A stretch of 64,000 nt of DNA from the NCBI GenBank assembly GCA_039591075.1, contig JBDHEI010000001.1, positions 72,257-136,256 of the forward strand, in the 5' to 3' direction. The stretch comes from JAOTVV01 sp039591075 (GTDB taxonomy: Bacteria; Gemmatimonadota; Gemmatimonadetes; Gemmatimonadales; GWC2-71-9). Below, in pieces: positions 42,502 to 51,718 of this stretch. Numbering within the stretch: position 1 is the first letter of the stretch; every line of letters starts with the position of its first letter. Made by a program: the position numbers and the translations under genes. The notes beneath the pieces are model-generated. The model worked only from the letters and a program-made list of their open reading frames with translations, was not told the origin of the DNA and did not search any database.

Positions 42502-44634
42502 GTGACGGAGCTCGAGGTGCGACTCAGGTCGGCACTTGCCGACCGGTACGAAATCGAGCGAGAAGTGGGGCGGGGTGGAATGGCTGTCGTGTTCCTCGCA
42601 CACGATCGCAAGCACGACCGGGCTGTGGCCGTCAAGGTCTTGCAGCCCGAGCTGGGCGAGAGTCTCGGGTCCGAGCGCTTCCTCAGAGAAATCCAGATCT
42701 CCGCAAACCTGAGTCACCCGCACATCGTTCCACTATACGACTCTGGGGACCGAGGGGGTCTCCTGTACTATGTCATGCCGTATGTCGCCGGCCTGTCGCT
42801 TCGCAAGCGTCTCGTTGCGGAGCGACCGCGTCCGCTGGACGAGGCGCTCCGCGTCGCCGGCGACGTGGCCGAGGCGCTCTCCTACGCGCACGGGTCAGGC
42901 GTGGTTCATCGGGATATCAAGCCGGAAAACGTGTTGTTCGCCGATGAAGAGGCCGTCGTCACCGACTTCGGCATCGCGCGTGCCATTCGCTTGGCGGGGG
43001 GAGATGCCCTCACACGATCCGGTCTGCCGCTCGGGACCCTCGGTTACATGAGTCCCGAGCAGGCTGCCGGCGACTGTGAGCTCGACGAGCGCACGGACCT
43101 GTACAGCCTCGGTTGTGTGCTATATGAGATGCTGGTCGGCGAGTTGCCGAGACGTTGGCTCGATGCCCGTTCCGCCAGCCTCGGCCGCATTGCTGAGGCT
43201 CCACCGGATCATCGGCGTCGGCTGGATGCGCTGCCGCGCGTGGTGGAGCAGATCTTGGTCCGCGCGCTCGCTCAGGATCGCGACCAGCGATTTCGGACTG
43301 CCGACGAGTTGGCGACCGCACTGCGCACCCGGCAGATCGCGGCGCCGATCGGTGCTCGGCACTCCATGGCAGTCCTGCCGTTCACGAACATGAGTGCCGA
43401 TCCGGAGAACGAGTATTTCAGTGACGGTATTGCCGAGGAGATCACCAATGCCCTGAGCAAGGTGCGTGCGATGCGCGTCGCGGCGCGCACCTCCGCGTTT
43501 CAGTTCAAGGGAAAGGAACTGGATGTCAGGGAGATCGGAGGCCTGCTGGCGGTCGATACTGTGCTGGAAGGGAGCGTTCGTAAAGTTGGGAACCGACTTC
43601 GCATCACCGCGCAACTGGTGAGCGTCGACGACGGCTGTCATCTGTGGTCCGAGCGATACGATCGGGAGCTGGCCGACGTATTCGCAATTCAGGATGAGAT
43701 CGCGCAGAGCATCGTCCAGGCACTGCGGGTCGTGATGCAGGATGAAGACCGCCGTCCACTCGTCAGGCCGCCCACCACTCGGGTCGAGGCGTACGACTTC
43801 TACCTCCGGGGACGACAGTTCTTTCATCAGTTTCGACGGAAGAGCCTCCATGAGGCTCGGCGAATGTTCACGCGGGCGATCCAGCTCGACCCACGGTACG
43901 CACTGGCCCACGCGGGGTTGGCTGATTGCTGCGCCATTCTGTACATGTACTGGGGCTCCAATCCGCGCGACTTGCAGCAGGCGGAGACGGCCAGCCGCCG
44001 AGCCGTCGAATTAGATGCCGGGCTGGCGGAAGCTCACGTTTCCCGCGGGCTGGCACTCCTGCACGGTGGGAAACCCGACGACGCCCAACGCGAATTCGAG
44101 ACCGCCATTCATCTGGACCCGAACCTGTATGAAGCCCGGTACTTTTACGCGCGGGCCTGCTTTCAGCAGGGGAAGCTCGAGCTCGCGGCGCAGCTGTTCG
44201 AGCGGGCCGCCGAAGTGCGCGACGATTTTCAGGCCGCCTTCTTCAAGGCCCAGTGCCTCGCGGCACTCAAGCGGGAAGGGGAGGCACGCACAGCGTATCG
44301 GGAGGCGCTGGGCGCCGTCGAACGCCACCTCGAGTTCCATGACGACGACGCCAGGGCGGTGACGATGGGGGCCGTTTCGCTGTGCAGGCTGGGAAGGAGA
44401 CCCGAGGGACTCGAGTGGGCGACTCGCGCAGTGGCGATCGACCCGGACGATGCCGGTGTCTCGTACAACGTGGCTTGTCTCTATTCCCTGGAGGGAGAGG
44501 TCGACAAGGCGATCGCGAGCCTCGAGACGGCCATTCGCGCCGGATTCTTCAATCGGGCCTGGCTCGACCGAGATCCCGATCTCGATCCGATCCGTGATCA
44601 CCCGCGGTTTCGCGCGCTGCTCCACCTCCCATGA
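42502..44634 (+). CDS. Ser/Thr protein kinase with TolB/FlgO-like and TPR regions, no membrane helix
   Basis: 710 residues from GTG 42502 (GGAGG six bases upstream). Kinase at about 15-270 with EVGRGGMAVVF, K45, HRDIKPENV (136-144) and DFG (155-157), all intact. After it comes a segment starting SMAVLPFTNMSADPENEYFS and DGIAEEITNALSKV, the TolB/FlgO-like fold often attached to adenylate cyclases and kinases, then TPR helices (about 430-690: AHAGLADCCAILYMYWGSNP, AEAHVSRGLALLHGGKPDDA). Lacks a clear membrane segment, so it is probably cytoplasmic, unlike the kinase at 60050-62593. Confidence 0.93.
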   Translation: MTELEVRLRSALADRYEIEREVGRGGMAVVFLAHDRKHDRAVAVKVLQPELGESLGSERFLREIQISANLSHPHIVPLYDSGDRGGLLYYVMPYVAGLSLRKRLVAERPRPLDEALRVAGDVAEALSYAHGSGVVHRDIKPENVLFADEEAVVTDFGIARAIRLAGGDALTRSGLPLGTLGYMSPEQAAGDCELDERTDLYSLGCVLYEMLVGELPRRWLDARSASLGRIAEAPPDHRRRLDALPRVVEQILVRALAQDRDQRFRTADELATALRTRQIAAPIGARHSMAVLPFTNMSADPENEYFSDGIAEEITNALSKVRAMRVAARTSAFQFKGKELDVREIGGLLAVDTVLEGSVRKVGNRLRITAQLVSVDDGCHLWSERYDRELADVFAIQDEIAQSIVQALRVVMQDEDRRPLVRPPTTRVEAYDFYLRGRQFFHQFRRKSLHEARRMFTRAIQLDPRYALAHAGLADCCAILYMYWGSNPRDLQQAETASRRAVELDAGLAEAHVSRGLALLHGGKPDDAQREFETAIHLDPNLYEARYFYARACFQQGKLELAAQLFERAAEVRDDFQAAFFKAQCLAALKREGEARTAYREALGAVERHLEFHDDDARAVTMGAVSLCRLGRRPEGLEWATRAVAIDPDDAGVSYNVACLYSLEGEVDKAIASLETAIRAGFFNRAWLDRDPDLDPIRDHPRFRALLHLP

Positions 44635-44854
44635 GGTTCCGACATGGCTGCGATGCCCGGGCACCATCGCGTCGCTACTGGGTACGCCGCTCGAGCACGG
44701 TTGACCAGAGCAACGACTGTCCCGGCACGGCCACCCTTGACCTTCCGGGCCGCGTTCCCCAAACTCCTCGCCGCTTGGCCAGTCACCGTACGGATCGACC
44801 GCACCGGCACCTGCCGGGATGCTGGGTGCCCCATAGGCGGTACGGGGTGCCGGC

Positions 44855-45094
44855 GTGACTCGTGACACCCCATCCGGTTCGCCGCCCGGGGGCGGCATCC
44901 TGTTCGTCGTCATTGGTGTGTTCGTGGTGATCGGCGTGCCGCTCGTCTACGTCGTGTGGGAGGCTTTCAACCAAGCACTCACGGGCAATCTCGGCGCGGT
45001 CCGGCTGGAGGTGGTGTCCCCCGCAGCCGCCGGCCTGGTCGTTGTGTTCTACATGCTCATGCGCGTGCTCCGGCGCTGGTCCGACCGTACGTGA
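44855..45094 (+). CDS. Small two-helix membrane protein upstream of the oxidase genes
   Basis: 79 residues from GTG 44855. Two membrane helices (GGGILFVVIGVFVVIGVPLV and AAGLVVVFYMLMRVL) joined by a short polar loop. It is 45 bp before the small oxidase subunit on the same strand, so it is probably part of, or an accessory to, the ba3 oxidase operon. No family recognised. Confidence 0.7.
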   Translation: MTRDTPSGSPPGGGILFVVIGVFVVIGVPLVYVVWEAFNQALTGNLGAVRLEVVSPAAAGLVVVFYMLMRVLRRWSDRT

Positions 45095-45139
45095 CGCGGC
45101 ATCAACCCGGGCTCGGCCCGGAAACTCGCGGGAGGCAAC

Positions 45140-45295
45140 GTGAACGACCAGCAAGGGCCTGTGGATCCGGGCGGCGAGAACCGCTCCGAACAGGAAGACC
45201 CCGATGTTTCGGGAACCGTGTTTCTCATGGTCCTCTTCCTGATGGGCATCGCCGGCCTGTGGCTGATCATGTACTTCATGCTCTTGGGACGGTGA
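45140..45295 (+). CDS. cbaD: Cytochrome c oxidase subunit IIa-like (ba3 type)
   Basis: 51 residues from GTG 45140, GGAGG four bases upstream, ending at TGA 45293; too short for most ORF callers. A polar acidic N-terminus (SEQEDPDVSG) and a single helix (VFLMVLFLMGIAGLWLIMYF). Length, single helix and position four bases before subunit II match the small subunit IIa of ba3-type oxidases. Confidence 0.8.
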   Translation: MNDQQGPVDPGGENRSEQEDPDVSGTVFLMVLFLMGIAGLWLIMYFMLLGR

Positions 45296-45299
45296 TCAC

Positions 45300-45767
45300 A
45301 TGAAGGTCCATGTCTACGAAAAGGCGTTCCTGTGGGTCGGTGGGGTCATGCTCGTGCTGTTTCTGGGTGCCCTGACGTACGCCTCGCTCGCGATGGGGAT
45401 TCAACTGCCGGGGAAGGTGGCACAACTGGATCCGGCGGAGGTGCGTTCGCAGCCACCGTTCAGCGAACCCGGGCTGCGCCAGGTCGGCGAGAACGAGTAC
45501 GAAGCCGTGGTACTTGGCCAGATCTGGTCGTTTGCCCCCAGCGAGCTCCGGATTCCCCGAGGGGCCAAGGTGACGTTCATCGCGACCTCGGCCGATGTGA
45601 TTCACGGACTGCACATCGAGGGCACCCGGGTCAACGTGATGTTGATTCCTGGGCAGATCTCCAAGGTCACCTACACGTTCGACGAGCCGGGCGAGCATCT
45701 CATGATTTGTCATGAATACTGCGGCTCCGGCCACCACCTCATGTATGGAAAGGTGATCGTCGAATGA
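45300..45767 (+). CDS. cbaB: Cytochrome c oxidase subunit II, ba3 type
   Basis: 155 residues; carries the CuA centre that accepts electrons from cytochrome c. One N-terminal membrane helix (FLWVGGVMLVLFLGALTYAS) and a periplasmic cupredoxin: the first CuA histidine in ADVIHGLHIEGT and the remaining ligands in MICHEYCGSGHHLM. The short length and single helix distinguish it from aa3-type subunit II. Stop overlaps subunit I start (ATGA). Confidence 0.94.
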   Translation: MKVHVYEKAFLWVGGVMLVLFLGALTYASLAMGIQLPGKVAQLDPAEVRSQPPFSEPGLRQVGENEYEAVVLGQIWSFAPSELRIPRGAKVTFIATSADVIHGLHIEGTRVNVMLIPGQISKVTYTFDEPGEHLMICHEYCGSGHHLMYGKVIVE

Positions 45768-47428
45768 GCGCGAGCGTCGTCTACGATCCCAGACCCTACC
45801 GCCTCCCCGAGGGGCAGCAGCGCGTTCTCACGTGGAGCATGTACATCGCCATTGCGGCTATGGCCGCGGGCATGGCACATGGTCTCGCCCAAGCGCTGTC
45901 GTACGGCGGTATCGATGTTCTCCAGCATTTCCCCGGACTCAAGAGCTACTACCAGGGACTCACCGTTCACGGTGTGGCGAATGCGCTCGTCCTGACGTTC
46001 GCCTTTTCGAACGGTTTCTTGCCGTTGCTGGTGTCGCGGGCCGTGAGCCGACCGCTGAACGGACCGCTCCTGCACGCGACATTTTGGGCGCTGTTAGCGG
46101 GCGTGTTGCTGACCTCATACGCGGTCACCTCGAATCAGGCCAGCGTGCTCTACACCGCCTATGCACCACTCCAGGCGCACTGGACCTACTACCTGGGACT
46201 GGCGCTTGTCGTGGTGAGCACGTGGCTCGCGACGGCGAACATGTCCTTGACCATCAGGGCCTGGCGGCGGGAGCATCCGGGCGAGCGCATTCCACTCCTC
46301 GCCTTCATCTCCGTCGCGTCGTATGCCATGTGGGTTCTCGCGTCGATCCCGATCGCGGTCAGCTTTCTCGGATTCCTGCTGCCGTGGTCGCTCGGATGGA
46401 TCGAGCGCGTGGACCCGCTGTTCAATCGGACGTTGTTCTGGTTCACGGGTCACCCGATAGTCTATGCGTGGCTCCTGCCGGCCTACGTATCGTGGTATGC
46501 GCTGATTCCTCGCCAAGTGGGTGGAAAGCTCCTGAGCGATACGCTCACCAGGGGGGTGTTCATCCTTTTCCTGCTGCTGTCCATCCCCACCGGGTTCCAC
46601 CACCAGTACACCGATCCCGGCATTTCTACCAAGATGAAGGCGCTCCACGCCCTGATGACGTTTGGCGTGTTCTATCCCAGCCTGGCGACGGCTTTCAGTG
46701 TGACGGCATCGCTGGAGATGGGCGGGCGTGCTCGCGGCGGAGGGGGCCTCCTGGGCTGGATCCGGAAGCTCCCCTGGGGTGACCCGTCGGTGGCCGCGCA
46801 GCTCCTGGCCATGCTGACGTTCGTCCTCGGGGGCATCACCGGACTCATCAACGCAAGTTACACGGTGAATCAGGTGGTCCACAACACCGCCTGGATCCCG
46901 GGTCACTTCCACATGACCGTCGGCAGTGCCGTATTCCTCACCATCATCGGCGTGACGTACTGGGCCGTGCCCTACCTCACCGGGAAGAAGCTGTGGGGAT
47001 CCAAGCTTGCCGTGCTCCAACCATGGGTGTACTCGATCGGGCTCTTCATCTTCGCGCGCGGGATGATTAGTGGTGGCCTGCAAGGGATGCCGCGCCGCAC
47101 GTTCATGGCCCAGGCGAGCTACACCGGAGCCGGATGGGAGCTGGCGGGCGCGCTCACGGCCATCGGCGGTACGATCATGACCGTCAGCATTCTGATGTTC
47201 TTCCTGGTCATCGCCATGACGTGGCTCGTGGGGAAGCAGGGTGAGGCACCCACCGACATCCCGATCTCAGAAACCCTATCGCCTCCGTCGACCGACGGAT
47301 GGACCACCACGCTGGACCGCCTCGGTTGGTGGGTGGTGGCGGCAGTCCTCCTCATCCTCATCGCGTACGGGCCGTTCTTCCTGACCTACTCGATGAACAT
47401 GGTGTCGCCAGGCTTCAGGATATTCTGA
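45764..47428 (+). CDS. cbaA: Cytochrome c oxidase subunit I, ba3 (B-type)
   Basis: 554 residues, about thirteen helices; reduces oxygen to water at a haem-copper site and pumps protons. The His-Tyr pair is in FTGHPIVYAWLLPAY, the CuB histidines in TGFHHQYTDPG and the two haem histidines in AWIPGHFHMTVGSAVF. The overall pattern fits B-type (ba3) rather than A-type enzymes, which often serve at low oxygen. Last gene of the oxidase operon; a strong terminator follows 28 bp later. Confidence 0.95.
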   Translation: MSASVVYDPRPYRLPEGQQRVLTWSMYIAIAAMAAGMAHGLAQALSYGGIDVLQHFPGLKSYYQGLTVHGVANALVLTFAFSNGFLPLLVSRAVSRPLNGPLLHATFWALLAGVLLTSYAVTSNQASVLYTAYAPLQAHWTYYLGLALVVVSTWLATANMSLTIRAWRREHPGERIPLLAFISVASYAMWVLASIPIAVSFLGFLLPWSLGWIERVDPLFNRTLFWFTGHPIVYAWLLPAYVSWYALIPRQVGGKLLSDTLTRGVFILFLLLSIPTGFHHQYTDPGISTKMKALHALMTFGVFYPSLATAFSVTASLEMGGRARGGGGLLGWIRKLPWGDPSVAAQLLAMLTFVLGGITGLINASYTVNQVVHNTAWIPGHFHMTVGSAVFLTIIGVTYWAVPYLTGKKLWGSKLAVLQPWVYSIGLFIFARGMISGGLQGMPRRTFMAQASYTGAGWELAGALTAIGGTIMTVSILMFFLVIAMTWLVGKQGEAPTDIPISETLSPPSTDGWTTTLDRLGWWVVAAVLLILIAYGPFFLTYSMNMVSPGFRIF

Positions 47429-47455
47429 CCGCCTGACCGACAGTCGGGCCACAAT

Positions 47456-47489
47456 GGAGCGGCAGCTCGGTCCCATGAGCTGCCGCTCC
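47456..47489 (+). terminator. 13-bp perfect hairpin after the oxidase operon
   Basis: GGAGCGGCAGCTC, eight-base loop, GAGCTGCCGCTCC, starting 28 bp after the subunit I stop; followed by GTGGTCTAGG, without a T-run. Confidence 0.8.
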
Positions 47490-47651
47490 GTGGTCTAGGA
47501 CTGTGCTGTTCAGCCCCCGTTTGGTGCGCGCGGTTGCGGTATTACCAGGCGCGCGTACAGATATATGGCACCCCCAGGTCACGTTTCACTCCCACCATCG
47601 GTGACGGGATACGTCCCTGGTGGGTCTCCTCCTGCCGGAGCTCGGTTCGGA

Positions 47652-48161
47652 ATGAACGTTGTCACAATGAGTCCGCCACTCAGGCAATCGGCCGGGTTCA
47701 TCGCCATTGCTGTGGTGCTGTTCAGTGCCGCTTCGGCCCCGCCGGTCACCGCACAGGTAGCGGTCGCTCCGAACCGGCTCTATGTGGAAGCACTCGGGAG
47801 CGGTCTCGTCTATTCCCTCAACTATGAGCGTGAGCTTCGTGGGCCATTAAACGTCCGTGCGGGTGTGGGAGGGATGCCGTTCCAGAGCGTGCAGTACGTG
47901 GTAGGGTTCGGCATGCTCGGTACCGCGCTGGGCTCGCGTCAACACTCACTGCGCCTCGCCGCGGGCGGTGGGTTGCTGTACGCGATCGACGTATGGGTGA
48001 TCGAAGCTGTCAACAACGTGTACGCTTACGGCACAGCGTCGGTGGGATATCAGTTCCAGCCACGGCCCCGCGGGCTGTTCCTCCGCGCGGCGTGCACACC
48101 GGTGTTGACAAGAGATGAGGCGCTTCTGTGGGGTGGGATCAGCTTGGGGTGGGCCTTTTGA
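47652..48161 (+). CDS. Hypothetical secreted, barrel-like protein
   Basis: 169 residues from ATG 47652. Signal peptide (FIAIAVVLFSAASAPPVTAQ) followed by alternating strands (NRLYVEALGSGLVYSLNYER, GGGLLYAIDVWVIEAVNNVY) ending in GGISLGWAF, the pattern of a small outer-membrane barrel. Unrecognised. Its stop overlaps the start of the metallo-beta-lactamase gene, so they are co-translated. Confidence 0.75.
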   Translation: MNVVTMSPPLRQSAGFIAIAVVLFSAASAPPVTAQVAVAPNRLYVEALGSGLVYSLNYERELRGPLNVRAGVGGMPFQSVQYVVGFGMLGTALGSRQHSLRLAAGGGLLYAIDVWVIEAVNNVYAYGTASVGYQFQPRPRGLFLRAACTPVLTRDEALLWGGISLGWAF

Positions 48162-49093
48162 GACACATCGCTTGGGTGGCGATCGCTGCTGCCGCCGCGT
48201 GCACTCCGCCGGGGAGCGATCGGTCGGACACTGGGTCTACCGGGCTCGTGGACTATGCCCGCGGAACGTACGTCGTGCTGCTGGGGACCGGCACCCCGAA
48301 TGCCGAACCGGACCGTGCGGGCCCGGCCGTCGCCGTCGTGGTCAACGGCACGGCGTATGTGGTCGACGCAGGACCCGGGGTGGTGCGGCGAGCCGCCGCC
48401 GTCGCGCAATCCGGGATCGGTGCCCTCGATCCGAAGCGGCTCGACCGGGTGTTTCTCACTCATCTGCATAGTGATCACACAGTTGGGCTTCCGGACCTGA
48501 TCCTGACACCGTGGGTGTTGGAGCGCGAGCGCCCGCTCCAGGTGTTCGGTCCGCCGGGGACGGAGGCCATGACACGGCACCTGGTAGCGGCGTACGAGGC
48601 GGATATCCACCGTCGGGTGGATGGGCTGCAGCCGCAGAATGCCACCGGTTATCGCGTCGACGCTCGGGAGATTCAGCCGGGTCCCGTCTATCGCGATTCC
48701 AACGTCACGGTCACCGCCATCGCGGTGGCACACGAGGACTGGCCGGTGGCGTACGGGTATCGGTTTGAGACGGCGGATCGTGTGATCGTCGTGTCCGGCG
48801 ATACGCGGCCGCATGACAGCTTGGTCACGGCGTGTGCCGGATGCGATATCCTGGTGCACGAAGTCTATTCGGACGCGGGATTTTCCCGCCGAGAGCCCGA
48901 ATGGCAGCGCTACCACGCCCGATCCCACACGTCGGCGAGCGAGTTGGCTGCTGTGGCAGCTCGCGCCCACCCGCGGCTGCTCGTGCTCTACCACCAGTTG
49001 TTGTGGGGCACGACGCCGGATGAGCTCGTCGCCGAAATCCGGCGGGGCTACGACGGCCAAATCGTGTTTGGTCGAGATCTGGACGTGTTCTAG
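48158..49093 (+). CDS. Metallo-beta-lactamase-fold lipoprotein, RNase Z/arylsulfatase-like
   Basis: 311 residues from TTG 48158, overlapping the upstream stop (TTGA); GTG 48149 or 48128 are alternatives. Lipobox AAAC. Zinc motif FLTHLHSDHTVGLPDL (HxHxDH), then VVSGDTRPHDSL (bridging Asp) and a late HARSHTSASELAAVAARAHP. An RNase-Z-like MBL fold, but exported, so tRNA processing is unlikely; an ester or sulfate hydrolase is the better guess. Its stop overlaps the convergent CPBP gene's stop by four bases (CTAG). Confidence 0.88.
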   Translation: MRHIAWVAIAAAAACTPPGSDRSDTGSTGLVDYARGTYVVLLGTGTPNAEPDRAGPAVAVVVNGTAYVVDAGPGVVRRAAAVAQSGIGALDPKRLDRVFLTHLHSDHTVGLPDLILTPWVLERERPLQVFGPPGTEAMTRHLVAAYEADIHRRVDGLQPQNATGYRVDAREIQPGPVYRDSNVTVTAIAVAHEDWPVAYGYRFETADRVIVVSGDTRPHDSLVTACAGCDILVHEVYSDAGFSRREPEWQRYHARSHTSASELAAVAARAHPRLLVLYHQLLWGTTPDELVAEIRRGYDGQIVFGRDLDVF

Positions 49094-49788
49094 CTAGTCA
49101 GGATGAACCACTCCATGCTCATCGCGACCGTCCAGTGGATCAGCGCCACGTACCAGATCGACCGAACGCGAAGCGTGACGTAGCCAAACACGAAACTCGC
49201 CGGCAATGCCGAGAACACCTCGTTGAGCGCCCGACCGAAATGGGCTGTCACCGCGAGTCCGGTTTGCACGGCGTTGGCGCTCGCTCCGCCCATGGATGGT
49301 GCCAAACCGAAGAGCAGCACGCTGCGGAACAGGATCTCCCAGCTTCCGAAGTACAGAAACGCGGTAGCCGCGTAGGGTAGGAACTCCCAGCCGGGGCCAA
49401 TCGCGGAATCCAGGGGATACACGGCCTGCATCGCCGACTGTCCGGCGGCGATCTTTCCGGCGAGCACCGCCAACGGCACACCGATGGCGAGCCAGATCAG
49501 ACCCTCGCGCCAGCGTCCCAGGCCGAGTCCCAGCTCCCGCAGCCTGATCCCGCAGGCGAATCGGGCCACGACGAGCGGCACGATCCCGAGGAGGAGGGCG
49601 GACAACAGGTAATGCAGGCGTGCGGAACGGACGCCCGGCGTCATCACATGCCATCCGCGGTCTCCGGAGAACACGCCGATGGTGTCGGCCCGACCAAAGT
49701 AGTACAGCACGGCGAGAACGAGTGTGGCGGTGATGAGCAGGATCGGTGTCCGGGCTCCATGGTGGACCGATGATTCCGATGTCGTCAC
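49090..49788 (-). CDS. CPBP-family intramembrane protein, probable atypical active site
   Basis: 232 residues from GTG 49788, which overlaps the SDR stop (GTGA) and has GGAG upstream. Several helices (ILLITATLVLAVLYYFG, YLLSALLLGIVPLVVARFAC). The CPBP motif 1, normally EExxxR, reads WEILFR: the first glutamate is a tryptophan. Motif 2 can be placed at AVTAHFGRAL. The family includes Rce1-like proteases; here proteolysis is uncertain. Last of four coupled genes. Confidence 0.8.
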   Translation of the reverse strand: MTTSESSVHHGARTPILLITATLVLAVLYYFGRADTIGVFSGDRGWHVMTPGVRSARLHYLLSALLLGIVPLVVARFACGIRLRELGLGLGRWREGLIWLAIGVPLAVLAGKIAAGQSAMQAVYPLDSAIGPGWEFLPYAATAFLYFGSWEILFRSVLLFGLAPSMGGASANAVQTGLAVTAHFGRALNEVFSALPASFVFGYVTLRVRSIWYVALIHWTVAMSMEWFILTS

Positions 49789-50783
49789 GTTGTGATCTCC
49801 TTCGGCCTGCCCGCCAGCCACTGAATGGTTCCAGCCAATCCATCGCGCAGGGAACGGGGTCTGTATCCGAGGTCCTGGCGAGCCGGGTCGCTATCCACGC
49901 GTCGGTCCTCGAGAAAGATCCGAATCCACCCCCGGGTGATGGGTGCAGTGCCGCCCATGCGGCCCCATGTCTCCGCAATCCGGGCCACGGACATGGCGAC
50001 GCCGCGGGGAAGAGGAACCGTGAATCGTCGCACGTTTGCAATCTCCGACACGATTTCTAGGAACTCGCGAAACGAGGCGTTCTCCCCTCCGAGGACGTAG
50101 TGCGCGCCGTTGTGGCCTCGCTCGGCGGCGCGGAGCATTCCCTCCGCCACGTCGTCGGCGTGGACGTAGTTCGCCTGCACGTCGTGATCGGCCAACCGAA
50201 CGCGTAGCCGTCCAGCGACGTAGAGGGCGATCGCCTTGGTGACGCCATTAGCATCGTTGAGGGGACCGGGGCCGAACACCCGCGTGGGGTGAACGATCAC
50301 GGCATGTCGACCTCCTGCGGCGTACGACTCGACGAGGTGCTCACCCTCGGACTTAGTCGACTCGTACGGTGTCGGCTGGGCTGCCGGTCCCGTCACCGGC
50401 GCGTGCCGGTGCGGGGTGAGAGTGAGCACCGTGGAGACGTGCACCAGACGCGTGACCCCGTGTCGTGCCGCCGCTTCGAGGAGTGCGTTCACGGCGTCGA
50501 CATTTGCCCGGCGAAACTCGTTCGGATCGCGGCTCCAGGCGCGGGCACACGCGGCGAGATGATAGACCGTGTGCACGTCCTCGGTCGCGCGTGCCATGAG
50601 GACTGCGACGTCTGGGTTTGCGATGTCTCCCTGAAAGACTTCGACCTCGTCCCGGACGTCCGGTGCGAGCTTGGCGGGATTGCGGACTAGCACACGTACC
50701 AGGATGTCGTCACTGAGGAGCCGGCGAGTCAAGTACGATCCGATGAAGCCGGAGGCACCGGTCACGAGGACGCGCGCGCTCAC
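49785..50783 (-). CDS. NAD-dependent epimerase/dehydratase (extended SDR)
   Basis: 332 residues from GTG 50783, overlapping the PAP2-type gene's stop as GTGA; the longer frame antisense to that gene is not real. Rossmann motif VLVTGASGFIGSYLTRRLL, YHLAACA, and the catalytic tyrosine/lysine in YESTKSEGEHLV. Closest in style to HpnA-like/dihydroflavonol-reductase-type SDRs acting on lipids or sugars. Substrate not determinable; the neighbouring AUR1-like protein suggests lipid head-group or sterol-type chemistry. Confidence 0.9.
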   Translation of the reverse strand: MSARVLVTGASGFIGSYLTRRLLSDDILVRVLVRNPAKLAPDVRDEVEVFQGDIANPDVAVLMARATEDVHTVYHLAACARAWSRDPNEFRRANVDAVNALLEAAARHGVTRLVHVSTVLTLTPHRHAPVTGPAAQPTPYESTKSEGEHLVESYAAGGRHAVIVHPTRVFGPGPLNDANGVTKAIALYVAGRLRVRLADHDVQANYVHADDVAEGMLRAAERGHNGAHYVLGGENASFREFLEIVSEIANVRRFTVPLPRGVAMSVARIAETWGRMGGTAPITRGWIRIFLEDRRVDSDPARQDLGYRPRSLRDGLAGTIQWLAGRPKEITT

Positions 50784-51718
50784 GACTCCCCTCTCGTCGC
50801 AGAATCCGCGAGGTCTGTCGATACTCGCTCCGACTGAGGCTGTGGCGCTCCGGCGGTCCGCGAGGCCAGCAGCGATGCGACAATCGGCGCGAGGGCCCAG
50901 AGCACCAGCGCATAGAGAACGCCCGCGGCCGCATCCACGGCGAAGTGGTTTTGCGTGTACACCGTGGCAACCGTAACGCCGGCGGCGAGTACGACGTACA
51001 CGATCGCCACGGGGCGGGAGAACCACTTGATCGCCAGCAGCGCCATGGTCACGACCCCGACGACATGCGAGCTGGGGAACGCTGTTCCCAGCGAGTCCCC
51101 GGCGTGGACTGCGCCAGTGGACAGTCGGTAGAATAAGCCTTGAGTCAGTTCGCCGACGTAACGGGTTGCCGAGTGGCTGGGACCCTCCACGGGGAACACG
51201 ACGTAGATGGCGAAGCACGCCAAGTATACCAGGGTCAGGCGAAACACGATGTCTCGCAAGTCGGTCCACCGCTTGGTGAAGAACACGATCAGTGGCGTGC
51301 CGAACACCATGGGATAGTACAGGAAGTAGACCGCAAACATCATCTCGCTGAACCAGACATCGGGCATCGCAGGCATCCAAATGGCCTGGAGGTTCTGCCC
51401 GAAGATTGCCAGGTCGAGCGACGCGATGAGGGCGTCATGGGCTTCCGCGTGAAAGAGCTCCCGGATCAGGCCCAGCTCGGTCCACGACACCGCGATGACA
51501 ACGATGGGGTAGAGCTCCCGGATCCCGCGACCGAACCGCGACGCACGCGGGTCGATCTTGAGGGTGAGGAACGGAACGGTGACGGCCGTGATCTGTGCCA
51601 CGACGATTACGGGCGCGAACGGCACTCGTCCGAGTGCACTCAACCACAGGAGAGCGAGCGCAGCATTGAACAGGATGACGACGCGGTCGACCGGACGCAG
51701 CGTCGGTTTCAGATCCAT
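50780..51718 (-). CDS. PAP2-superfamily membrane protein, AUR1/inositol-phosphotransferase-like
   Basis: 312 residues, about six helices. Active-site motifs TAFPSSHVVG and YTQNHFAVDAAAG give the catalytic histidines and aspartate of the PAP2 fold; the NHFAVD form and length resemble the AUR1 (inositol phosphorylceramide synthase-like) branch rather than simple phosphatases. Would transfer or remove a phosphate head group on a lipid. Starts ten bases inside the upstream SDR gene and its stop overlaps the downstream SDR. Confidence 0.88.
   Translation of the reverse strand: MDLKPTLRPVDRVVILFNAALALLWLSALGRVPFAPVIVVAQITAVTVPFLTLKIDPRASRFGRGIRELYPIVVIAVSWTELGLIRELFHAEAHDALIASLDLAIFGQNLQAIWMPAMPDVWFSEMMFAVYFLYYPMVFGTPLIVFFTKRWTDLRDIVFRLTLVYLACFAIYVVFPVEGPSHSATRYVGELTQGLFYRLSTGAVHAGDSLGTAFPSSHVVGVVTMALLAIKWFSRPVAIVYVVLAAGVTVATVYTQNHFAVDAAAGVLYALVLWALAPIVASLLASRTAGAPQPQSERVSTDLADSATRGES

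Noticed and set aside
44644..44865. 73-residue plus frame with C-terminal CRDAGCPIGGTGC before the oxidase operon
   Set aside because: Codon third positions are unlike neighbours, no ribosome site, and the end overlaps the next gene; I could not support it as coding.
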